Source: Deltaproteobacteria bacterium (lineage in GTDB: Bacteria > Desulfobacterota > DSM-4660 > Desulfatiglandales > HGW-15). From it: DNA of 7,139 nt. The notes below the pieces were generated by a model. That model ran no database searches. It was not told the origin of the DNA and was given only the letters and a program-made list of their open reading frames with translations. Below are positions 1 to 6,029 of the stretch, piece by piece; position 1 is the first letter of the stretch, and every line of letters begins with the position of its first letter. The stretch is taken from contig JAFDHB010000174.1 in NCBI GenBank assembly GCA_019308985.1, forward strand, positions 1-7,139, read 5' to 3'. The position numbers and the translations under genes are program-made.

Positions 1-360
1 CTGGGCCATGGACTTGTAAAATTCTATGGCCCGCTTTTCTTCATGTATGGCGTGAATCATCACGTCCTGATCCGTGGAATCCGCGTCCAGGGGCCTTTCC
101 TCCAGGATAATTGACAGGTTCATGCTGGGCCCTTCCTTGAGATCCGCATCATGAAGTGCGATGGTTTCCTCAAAGAAGGCCTTTTCCAGCAAAAACTTGT
201 GTTCCAACTCATCAAGGGCGAGTTCTTTCACCAGGCTCTTGGCCCTCGGGTCCTTGACCTTTCCGTAAGCATCTTTGTATGTCTCGAAACTCTTGGACTC
301 CATCTCAATGGCCTTTTGCAAGGCAGTTTCCCGTGTGTAGCAAACGTCTTCTTTCTCCAT
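1..360 (-). CDS. Ferritin-like diiron protein, rubrerythrin family (3' end outside window)
   Basis: The 120 visible residues begin at an ATG (358-360) preceded by AGGAG eight bases upstream, so the start is well supported. The gene runs off the left edge and its C-terminus is unseen. The helices look like a rubrerythrin-type four-helix bundle. E21 sits in an A-I-E-M-E-S helix that aligns by eye with the first diiron ligand of rubrerythrin. An ExxH motif follows at E51-H54 (D-E-L-E-H-K), and a third helix reads E-E-K-R-A-I-E-F-Y (107-115), which supplies further carboxylates. Family members reduce peroxide or handle iron in the cytoplasm of anaerobes. A C-terminal rubredoxin-like domain (paired CxxC) would make it a true rubrerythrin, but that part lies outside the window. 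It lies 75 nt downstream of lgt on the same strand and may be the last gene of that operon or have its own promoter. I am confident of the fold and less sure of the exact role. Confidence 0.82.
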   Translation of the reverse strand, partial: MEKEDVCYTRETALQKAIEMESKSFETYKDAYGKVKDPRAKSLVKELALDELEHKFLLEKAFFEETIALHDADLKEGPSMNLSIILEERPLDADSTDQDVMIHAIHEEKRAIEFYKSMAQ

Positions 361-435
361 AACCTGGGCTCCTATTCCGATGTGTAGTTAGTGAAACCAT
401 CTGAAGAATTCGTTTACATCAATATCTGGCCTAAT

Positions 436-1221
436 TCAAGGGCAATTATTGTCCGGTTCTTTACGGGATCCCGGTTTTCGGAACATCAGGACGGTCACGG
501 CTGTGATGAGGATCAGGAGGGCGAGAAGTTGTGTGACCGTCATATCCGTCCCTGGAATCGTGGCCCTGAAGTCTCCCCTGAAACGCTCGATATAGAGACG
601 TGAGATACTGTGAAGGATAAGGTACCATAGAAATACTTGTCCATCATAGTGTTTCTTGCCCTGGAGCACGATGAGAGCGCCGAAGATCAGGAGTCCTGCC
701 AGGAAAGAATAGATTTGAGTCGGATGAAGTGGGACATTCAAGGGTGCCAGGGAGTCAGGATTTGAGAAAACCACACCCCAGATGGCATCCGTGGGCTTAC
801 CATAACAACACCCGGCCATAAAGCATCCTATCCTTCCAATGGCTTCACCGATTGCAAGGGACGGGGACCAAAGGTCAGCCATTTTCCAGAAGGGCAGGTG
901 GTGGTGCTTGAGGTAGAATATCATGGCAGGAACAACCAGCAAGATCCCACCGGAAAAGCCCAGCCCACCCTTCCACACCTTGAAGATTTCAACGGGGTGG
1001 GAGAAAAAGAAGGATACATTCATGACAACATAGGCCAGCCTGGCCCCTGCCGCACCCAGGATCGCCATAACCAGGCCGGTCTCAACAATCCTTGTACCAG
1101 GCACACCGTGAGCCTTGCCGGTCTTAACGGCAAGATAAGTCGCAACAACTATCCCTAAGACGGCAAAAAAACCGTAGGAATGAATAACTAGGGGGCCCAG
1201 TGTTATGAGCTCAGGATACAT
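436..1221 (-). CDS. lgt: Prolipoprotein diacylglyceryl transferase Lgt
   Basis: Lgt transfers the sn-1,2-diacylglyceryl group of phosphatidylglycerol to the lipobox cysteine of prolipoproteins in the inner membrane, the first step of lipoprotein maturation. The 261 residues match the usual family length. Visible hallmarks are the N-terminal M-Y-P-E-L with H-S-Y-G at 14-17, several hydrophobic helices, the K-G-G-L-G-F-S-G-G loop (84-92), and the Lgt signature G-R-I-G-C-F-M-A-G-C-C-Y-G at 129-141 with the conserved R130. H-P-T-Q-I-Y (166-171) and S-R-L-Y-I-E-R-F-R-G-D (207-217) follow. The ATG start is supported by the typical M-Y-P opening, but I see no Shine-Dalgarno at normal spacing. Translation is therefore probably coupled to lspA, which ends 27 nt upstream in the same frame. 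The histidine and asparagine of the E. coli-type motifs are S90 and C133 here, which I take to be a known-looking subtype rather than inactivation. Confidence 0.96.
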   Translation of the reverse strand: MYPELITLGPLVIHSYGFFAVLGIVVATYLAVKTGKAHGVPGTRIVETGLVMAILGAAGARLAYVVMNVSFFFSHPVEIFKVWKGGLGFSGGILLVVPAMIFYLKHHHLPFWKMADLWSPSLAIGEAIGRIGCFMAGCCYGKPTDAIWGVVFSNPDSLAPLNVPLHPTQIYSFLAGLLIFGALIVLQGKKHYDGQVFLWYLILHSISRLYIERFRGDFRATIPGTDMTVTQLLALLILITAVTVLMFRKPGSRKEPDNNCP

Positions 1222-1248
1222 GGCGGACCAGGAAAATGGGATGGAAAA

Positions 1249-1737
1249 TCAATCTCCTTTCTCTCTTCCGGAAAACAATATGTTTCCAGCCACCCACAGT
1301 GCCCCGATGGTAATGGATGCATCGGCGATGTTAAAGGCCGGCCAGTGTAAGGATCCAATGTAGAAATCGAGAAAATCGATAACATGGCCAAGCAGCAAAC
1401 GGTCAATGAGGTTGCCGACCGCTCCTCCCAGGATCAAAGAAAGGCCCAGGACTATCCTATTGCCCTCGCTCTTGAGCTTGAAGTACAGGTATAGGAGCAA
1501 GAGTATTACCGCCACGGTTGCGATGGGGAGGATGTACGTAGTAAGGAGACCTTCCGGCCTGTTCATAAGACCGAATGCAATACCTCGATTCCTGACATGG
1601 ACCAGGTTGAAAAAGCCTTTGATCACGGGCAGGGTCCCGTATGCTGGAATAGTCCTGGCGATCAGGACTTTCGATGCCTGATCCAGGAGGACGATTATCG
1701 AGGCCGGGTAAAGGAAAAGACGGGTCTTGTTGCTCAC
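1249..1737 (-). CDS. lspA: Lipoprotein signal peptidase II (LspA)
   Basis: LspA is the aspartyl protease of the inner membrane that removes the signal peptide of diacylglyceryl-modified prolipoproteins, the step after Lgt. The 162 residues are typical. There are four hydrophobic stretches (about 8-26, 67-86, 95-111 and 137-155). Conserved blocks are D19-Q-A-S-K, V-R-N-R-G-I-A-F-G (48-56), G-N-L-I-D-R (108-113), H-V-I-D-F (118-122) and F-N-I-A-D (135-139). By comparison with E. coli and Pseudomonas LspA, D121 and D139 should be the catalytic pair, 18 residues apart as in E. coli. The start is GTG (1735-1737), which overlaps the ileS stop as GTGA, and no clear Shine-Dalgarno is visible. Translation probably depends on ribosomes finishing ileS. 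The stop is TGA at 1249-1251. The overlap starts and weak ribosome sites place ileS, lspA and lgt in one transcript. Confidence 0.97.
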   Translation of the reverse strand: MSNKTRLFLYPASIIVLLDQASKVLIARTIPAYGTLPVIKGFFNLVHVRNRGIAFGLMNRPEGLLTTYILPIATVAVILLLLYLYFKLKSEGNRIVLGLSLILGGAVGNLIDRLLLGHVIDFLDFYIGSLHWPAFNIADASITIGALWVAGNILFSGREKGD

Positions 1738-4541
1738 TGGGAGAGGTACCCCGCTTCTATCATTGCATCAAGGCATCTGCGACAAACCGTGGGGTGCTGA
1801 TCATCATCGCCCACAGTGGGATCATGGACCCAGCAGCGTTCGCATTTTGGGTCCTCTGAAGGCCGAACCCTTACCTTCAGGCCGGCTATCTCCTCACTTT
1901 CGTATGCCTCCTCCAGGTCATCATGGTCCACCAGGTCCACCGAGGAAACGATGAAAATGGTCCTCAGTTGATCCCTGTATGCTCCGATGGTTTGGCTCAG
2001 GCCAGTCGGTAGGACCAGGGAGATGGATGCATCCAGGGAATGACCTATGCGCTTTTCTTTGCGGGCTATTTCCAGGGCCTTGGTTGCCTCTCTGCGCACC
2101 TTGAGTATATCATCCCAACGGGCCGCAAGCTCCCTGTCCCTGTACTCCTCTTTCACGGGTATGAAGAGTTCGGTGTGCACACTGGAAGGGCGGCCGTCTT
2201 TTTTCATGTGTTGCCATACTTCGTCCGCGGTAAAGGAAAGTATGGGGGCCATGAGTCTCACAAGGACCTCGAGTATCTCATGCATGGCAGTCTGGGCGGA
2301 CCTGCGGGCCAAGGAGTCGGGAGAGGATACATACAGCCTGTCCTTGATGATATCCAGATAAAAGGAAGAGAGGTCGAGGACACAAAAATTGTGGAGATGG
2401 TGGTATACAGGGTGAAATTCAAAATTCTCATAGGCCCTCAGGATCCGTTCATTTATTTCCTGGAGCCTGTTGAGTGCCCACCTATCCAATTCTTCCATCT
2501 TTTCATAGGGGACCCTATCGGCGGCAGGGTTGAAGTCATTGAGGTTCCCCAGCAAATAGCGACAGGTATTGCGAATACGTCGATAGGCCTCGGTAAGTCG
2601 CTGAAGGATTTCCTCCGAGAGGCGGATGTTGTCTCTGTAGTCTTCCCCAGCCACCCAGAGCCTGATTATCTCCGCACCGTACCTGTTGATAAGATCCTCG
2701 GGCGAAATGACGTTCCCGGCGGACTTGTGCATGGCCTTGCCCTGGCCGTCAACCACGAAGCCATGGGTGAGCACCGTCTTGTATGGTGCCCTTCCTCTGG
2801 TGCCCACGGAACAGAGCAATGAGCTGTGGAACCATCCCCTGTGCTGGTCACTCCCCTCGAGATAGAGGTCTGCGGGACTCTCCAGGTAATCCCTTTTTTC
2901 CATGACCGCCGCGTAGCTGACGCCTGAATCGAACCACACGTCCAGAATGTCGGTCTCTTTCCTGAAGCGCTTCCCTCCGCACTCCGGACAAGTGGTGCCG
3001 GGTGGTATCAGTCTTTCCTCGGGTTCCAAGAACCATATATCCGCCCCGTGTTCTTCAAAGAGCCGGATGACATGCTCCAGTATTTGTTCAGATATGATCA
3101 CCCTGTTGCACTCAAGGCAGTAAAATACGGTAATTGGAACGCCCCAGGCCCTCTGTCTTGAAATACACCAGTCCGGTCGCTTCTCAACGAGTCCATAGAT
3201 ACGATCCTGTCCCCAATTAGGGATCCATGACACCTCCTTTATGGCCTTGAGGGCCTTTTGGCGAAGGCCAGTCCTGTCCATGGAGATAAACCATTGTTGC
3301 GTTGATCTGAAGATGACCGGCTTTTTGCATCGCCAGCAGTGGGGATATTCATGGGTTATCTCTTCTTCCTTTAAGAGCATTCCCGATTCTTCCAACTTTT
3401 TGTTGACTGGCTTGTTGGCCTCGAAGACGCCCATTCCTGCAAAAAATCCCACATCCTGGGTGAATCTTCCTGAGTCATCTACGGGAGAGTAAACTTCAAG
3501 CTCATATTCAAGTCCTGTCTCGTAATCCTCTCTCCCATGTCCCGGGGCGGTATGTACGCAGCCGGTTCCTGCATCCAGGGTAACGTAAGGCGCCAAGACC
3601 ACCAGCGATTCGCGATCATAAATAGGATGCCTTGCCTTTGAATATTCAAGGTCCTTGGGGTCCAGATCAGCGATTATCTCATAGGAATCAATGCCGAAGG
3701 TATCCATACAAATTGCTGCGAGGCCCTTTGCCAATATGAAGACCTGGTCCCCACCCACATCCGCAGCAACGTATTCGAGCTGAGGGTGTATGGCTATTGC
3801 CAAGTTTGCGGGGATGGTCCAGGGGGTGGTGGTCCATATGACGAAAAACACATTTTTCCCTTTCAAGGCAGGGTATTTTTTCCCAAGGTCGGTTATCAGG
3901 GGAAATTTTACAAATATGGACGGTGAGGTATGTTCTCCGTATTCGACCTCGGCCTCTGCAAGGGCGGTCTGGCAGGATGTACACCAGTATATGGGTTTCT
4001 TGCTCTGGACAAGGCTCCCGTTGAGTGCAAACTTGCCGAACTCCCTGACGATGGTCGCCTCGTAGTCGTAGGCCATGGTCAGATAGGGATTATCCCACTC
4101 CCCTAAGACACCCAGGCGCTTGAACTCGGAGCGTTGAATATCGATGTACTTCTCCGCGTAGCTTCGGCAGTATCGTCTTATTTCCACCTGCGACATCCGG
4201 GCCTTTTTCGGCCCAAGCTCCATGTCAACCCTATGCTCTATGGGAAGACCGTGACAGTCCCAACCAGGTACGTAAGGGACATCGTAGCCTGCCATTTGTT
4301 TGGACTTGATAATGATATCTTTGAGTATCTTGTTAAAGGCGGTTCCCATATGGATGTTGCCGTTTGCATAAGGCGGGCCGTCATGGAGCATGTACGGTTT
4401 TCTGCCCTTTGAAATCCTCCTAATCTCCTGATAGAGATTATCCCTTTCCCATCTCTCCAGGATCTCTGGTTCCTTCTTTACCAGGTTTGCCTTCATGGGG
4501 AAGTCGGTCTTCGGGAGATTAAGGGTTTCCTTGTAGTCCAT
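1734..4541 (-). CDS. ileS: Isoleucyl-tRNA synthetase (class I, bacterial IleS1 type)
   Basis: This cytoplasmic enzyme charges tRNA-Ile with isoleucine and edits misactivated valine. The 935 residues match the normal full length. The class I HIGH motif appears as H-M-G-T (64-67) after D-G-P-P-Y-A-N-G. The CP1 editing domain shows T-T-T-P-W-T (237-242) and H-T-A-P-G-H-G (330-336), with the editing aspartate expected at D339. D-V-W-F-D-S-G (534-540) is the usual block before the second catalytic motif. That motif, normally KMSKS, reads A-M-H-K-S (603-607) followed by A-G-N-V-I. Cysteine pairs at C402/C405, C475/C478 and C518/C521 lie in the central part. A C-terminal zinc-binding set, C900, C903, C920 and C923, identifies the IleS1 form and argues against the mupirocin-resistant IleS2 type. 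The ATG at 4539-4541 has GGAGG eight bases upstream (4550-4554), a strong site. It is the first gene of the leftward operon and overlaps lspA by four bases. Confidence 0.98.
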   Translation of the reverse strand: MDYKETLNLPKTDFPMKANLVKKEPEILERWERDNLYQEIRRISKGRKPYMLHDGPPYANGNIHMGTAFNKILKDIIIKSKQMAGYDVPYVPGWDCHGLPIEHRVDMELGPKKARMSQVEIRRYCRSYAEKYIDIQRSEFKRLGVLGEWDNPYLTMAYDYEATIVREFGKFALNGSLVQSKKPIYWCTSCQTALAEAEVEYGEHTSPSIFVKFPLITDLGKKYPALKGKNVFFVIWTTTPWTIPANLAIAIHPQLEYVAADVGGDQVFILAKGLAAICMDTFGIDSYEIIADLDPKDLEYSKARHPIYDRESLVVLAPYVTLDAGTGCVHTAPGHGREDYETGLEYELEVYSPVDDSGRFTQDVGFFAGMGVFEANKPVNKKLEESGMLLKEEEITHEYPHCWRCKKPVIFRSTQQWFISMDRTGLRQKALKAIKEVSWIPNWGQDRIYGLVEKRPDWCISRQRAWGVPITVFYCLECNRVIISEQILEHVIRLFEEHGADIWFLEPEERLIPPGTTCPECGGKRFRKETDILDVWFDSGVSYAAVMEKRDYLESPADLYLEGSDQHRGWFHSSLLCSVGTRGRAPYKTVLTHGFVVDGQGKAMHKSAGNVISPEDLINRYGAEIIRLWVAGEDYRDNIRLSEEILQRLTEAYRRIRNTCRYLLGNLNDFNPAADRVPYEKMEELDRWALNRLQEINERILRAYENFEFHPVYHHLHNFCVLDLSSFYLDIIKDRLYVSSPDSLARRSAQTAMHEILEVLVRLMAPILSFTADEVWQHMKKDGRPSSVHTELFIPVKEEYRDRELAARWDDILKVRREATKALEIARKEKRIGHSLDASISLVLPTGLSQTIGAYRDQLRTIFIVSSVDLVDHDDLEEAYESEEIAGLKVRVRPSEDPKCERCWVHDPTVGDDDQHPTVCRRCLDAMIEAGYLSQ

Positions 4542-4572
4542 CTAGCGGGCCTCCATCACAAATGATTGGTTT

Positions 4573-4601
4573 TGATTACCAAATATGGTCCGGCAAGTCA
4601 A
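4573..4601 (-). promoter_or_regulatory. Candidate sigma70-type promoter of ileS-lspA-lgt
   Basis: Read on the minus strand, TTGACT (4596-4601) matches five of six bases of the -35 consensus. A 17-base spacer follows, ending in TTTGG, and then TAATCA (4573-4578) as a weak -10 preceded by TGG like an extended -10. The expected transcript would start near 4566 and give a leader of about 25 nt carrying the GGAGG site of ileS. The spacer contains CCATATTTGG, which also occurs in the oppositely directed promoter near 4833-4861. This is a pattern match by eye only. Confidence 0.45.
4579..4588 (-). repeat. Copy 1 of shared 10-bp element CCATATTTGG (ileS promoter spacer)
   Basis: The minus strand reads CCATATTTGG immediately upstream of the candidate -10 of ileS. 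It is identical to copy 2 at 4845-4854 on the plus strand, so the two form a widely spaced inverted repeat. The outer bases (CCA...TGG) are palindromic. It could be an operator or promoter-core similarity. Biological meaning is inferred only. Confidence 0.4.
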
Positions 4602-4832
4602 ACTGAATGTATCTTTGACTCGCGGCTAAAGGGATATGGGCCCGGGTTCCCTTTCCTCCTCGGCTAGATAGGGAGAGCTGTGGCATGGAGGCCTAGGTTT
4701 GATTGAACTTTGAAACCCACGCCCTCCCCATGGCCTCTGAATTTTGGCTTCTCTACATCCTCGGTTCTCGCGGGGCTATGGTCCATTTTAGGGGTGGAGC
4801 AAAATCGGGCCCTTGGAACTGCATCTTTAACA

Positions 4833-4861
4833 TTGAATTCATGGCCATATTTGGATAATGT
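4833..4861 (+). promoter_or_regulatory. Candidate sigma70-type promoter of the DHH-mgtE genes
   Basis: TTGAAT (4833-4838) can serve as -35. It is followed by CCATATTTGG and then GATAAT (4854-4859, 15-base spacer) or TAATGT (4856-4861, 17-base spacer) as -10. The expected start of transcription would be around 4867, giving a leader of about 40-50 nt before the TTG start region. It aligns with the ileS promoter over its whole length with one single-base gap on each side. Assigned by eye, without scoring. Confidence 0.42.
4845..4854 (+). repeat. Copy 2 of shared 10-bp element CCATATTTGG (DHH promoter spacer)
   Basis: The plus strand reads CCATATTTGG just upstream of the candidate -10 of the DHH gene. 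It is identical to and inverted relative to copy 1 at 4579-4588, about 256 bp away. The flanks are also alike: TTGA lies upstream and TAAT downstream in both. Confidence 0.4.
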
Positions 4862-4896
4862 GATTTTCTTGGAGCTAGAGGTCGGGAAATTTTTTC

Positions 4897-4905
4897 GAGG
4901 AGGAG
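4897..4905 (+). promoter_or_regulatory. Strong Shine-Dalgarno (GAGGAGGAG) of the DHH gene
   Basis: GAGGAGGAG abuts the TTG at 4906, which is too close for normal initiation there. Measured to the in-frame TTG at 4915, the AGGAG at 4901-4905 has a spacing of nine bases, which is comfortable. This site therefore favours 4915 as the true start, three codons inside the longest frame. Confidence 0.6.
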
Positions 4906-5967
4906 TTGATAAAATTGACAGGTTCTAAAGCACAGGACAACAAGGCCCGGGATAGCAGGCAGGACATGGTAATGATGTTCCAGCCCTTTTCCAAGTCGGT
5001 CTCCTCCGTAGAGAAGTGTAAGAGGCTTATGGAACTGGTGTCCCCGGAAGATACGCTTGCAGTGATCATAAATGCGGATCCGGACTCAATCGCGAGCGCC
5101 CTGGCCTTGAAGAGACTGTTTTGGAGAAGAGTAAAGAAGACATTGATCTTCCACATAAATCCGATAAAGCGCGCGGATAATTTGGCGCTTATAAAATTGC
5201 TAAAGATAGACCAAAAGAATATTCGAAAGGCGATTCACAGGGAGATCACTAAGTGGGCCCTTGTGGATTCACAGCCCTATCACGACGAACATTTCAACCG
5301 GTTCAAGTTCGACATTATCATCGACCACCACCCCTTTGATGGAAGGACAGCCGCCCAGTTTGTCGACATCAAACCGGACTACGGGGCCAACTCGACCATA
5401 ATGACGGAATATCTCAGGGCCGTGAAGATCAAACCCTCTCCTCGACTCGCTACGGCCCTATTCTATGGCATCAAGACGGATACCGATAACTTTGTCAGGC
5501 CATCGACCCAAAATGACATCAATGCCTTCAGGTATCTATATCAATACGCCAACCTGAACATCATCAAGAAGATAGAATCATCGGAAATAACGAAAAAGAC
5601 CCTTGAAAGCTTCAAAAAGGCCATCGAAAACCTCACTTTTGTCAGGGATATCGCCTTCATACATATGGGGAAAGTAAACGATCCCGACATACTCGTCATT
5701 ATCGCCGATTTTTTCTTGAAGATGGCCGAGGCAACCTGGTGCATTGTATCGGGCATTTACGGTAACAAGTTCATAATCATTTTTCGAAACGCGGGATTTC
5801 GACTGGATGCGGGCAAGCTTGCCCGGAAACTCTTTGGGGAATGGGGTACGGCCGGGGGCCATAAGAGCGCTGCCAGGGCGGAGATCCCTATTCATGACAT
5901 CGAGGAGGCCGGAAAAGGAGAGCTTGACGTCAGGAAGATTATTCTCCAACGGATAAAGGGAATGTAA
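4906..5967 (+). CDS. DHH-DHHA1 family phosphoesterase (NrnA/pAp phosphatase-like)
   Basis: A predicted cytoplasmic, metal-dependent phosphoesterase of up to 353 residues. The DHH domain motifs appear in order. N-A-D-P-D-S-I-A-S (56-64) is motif I, with the first histidine of many relatives replaced by N56. D121 lies in V-D-S-Q-P (motif II), the name-giving D140-H141-H142 in I-I-D-H-H-P-F is motif III, and D192/D194 lie in G-I-K-T-D-T-D-N-F (motif IV). The C-terminal DHHA1 substrate-binding domain ends in G-G-H-K-S-A-A-R-A-E (317-326). Relatives hydrolyse nanoRNAs, pAp, pApA or cyclic dinucleotides, and the substrate here cannot be told from sequence. No CBS or membrane domain is fused. No ATG occurs before residue 21. 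The longest start is TTG 4906, but the ribosome site fits TTG 4915 better, and ATG 4966 is a further option that also keeps every motif. mgtE follows after 62 nt. Confidence 0.9.
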   Translation: MIKLTGSKAQDNKARDSRQDMVMMFQPFSKSVSSVEKCKRLMELVSPEDTLAVIINADPDSIASALALKRLFWRRVKKTLIFHINPIKRADNLALIKLLKIDQKNIRKAIHREITKWALVDSQPYHDEHFNRFKFDIIIDHHPFDGRTAAQFVDIKPDYGANSTIMTEYLRAVKIKPSPRLATALFYGIKTDTDNFVRPSTQNDINAFRYLYQYANLNIIKKIESSEITKKTLESFKKAIENLTFVRDIAFIHMGKVNDPDILVIIADFFLKMAEATWCIVSGIYGNKFIIIFRNAGFRLDAGKLARKLFGEWGTAGGHKSAARAEIPIHDIEEAGKGELDVRKIILQRIKGM

Positions 5968-6029
5968 CGATTTGTGTTGCAGTGCTACAGGTGCTCCAAG
6001 AGGTCCAAACATAAAAGGGGGTCTTTATC

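Larger units (their letters stand above)
4542..4905. other. Divergent intergenic region between ileS and the DHH gene
   Basis: This 364-nt stretch lies between two outward-facing genes. Its left end holds the ileS ribosome site and promoter candidate, and its right end holds the promoter candidate and ribosome site of the DHH gene. The middle (about 4605-4830) has no convincing coding region in either direction. It contains short palindromes (GGGCCC twice, CCCGGG, AGGCCT) and a weak nested inverted repeat: GAGGCC 4688-4693 with GGCCTC 4732-4737, enclosing GGTTT 4696-4700 with AAACC 4713-4717. I find no T-box or other riboswitch signature and no terminator with a U tract. A short minus-strand reading frame (4753-4848) is discussed in the findings. 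Confidence 0.6.

Noticed and set aside
1249..1251. Selenocysteine reading of the lspA TGA
   Set aside because: LspA is complete at its normal length here, Lgt begins with its own typical N-terminus, and neither family is a known selenoprotein. No SECIS-like hairpin was recognised.
2040..2822. Long plus-strand open frame of 260 codons opposite ileS
   Set aside because: It lies entirely antisense to the well-supported ileS gene, its translation has no recognisable motif, and there is no plausible operon context. It is a shadow frame.
4631..4651. Imperfect palindrome around GGGCCCGGG
   Set aside because: Only the outer four and inner two base pairs match. There is no extended stem or T run, so it is neither a terminator nor a clear operator.
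4786..4818. T-box-like string AGGGGTGGAGC on the plus strand
   Set aside because: It does not match the full T-box consensus, points toward the DHH gene and away from ileS, and lacks the stem-loops and terminator expected. On the ileS side no T-box sequence is present.
4710..4928. Plus-strand 72-codon frame in the divergent gap
   Set aside because: It has no ribosome site, overlaps the promoter and start of the DHH gene, and encodes no recognisable protein.
5578..6012. Minus-strand open frame of 144 codons opposite the DHH gene and the DHH-mgtE gap
   Set aside because: It is antisense to conserved DHHA1 coding sequence and has no recognisable domain. The plus-strand motifs explain the sequence.
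5968..6029. Possible M-box type Mg2+ riboswitch upstream of mgtE
   Set aside because: The gap is only 62 nt, far too short for an M-box, and shows no conserved riboswitch elements or terminator.
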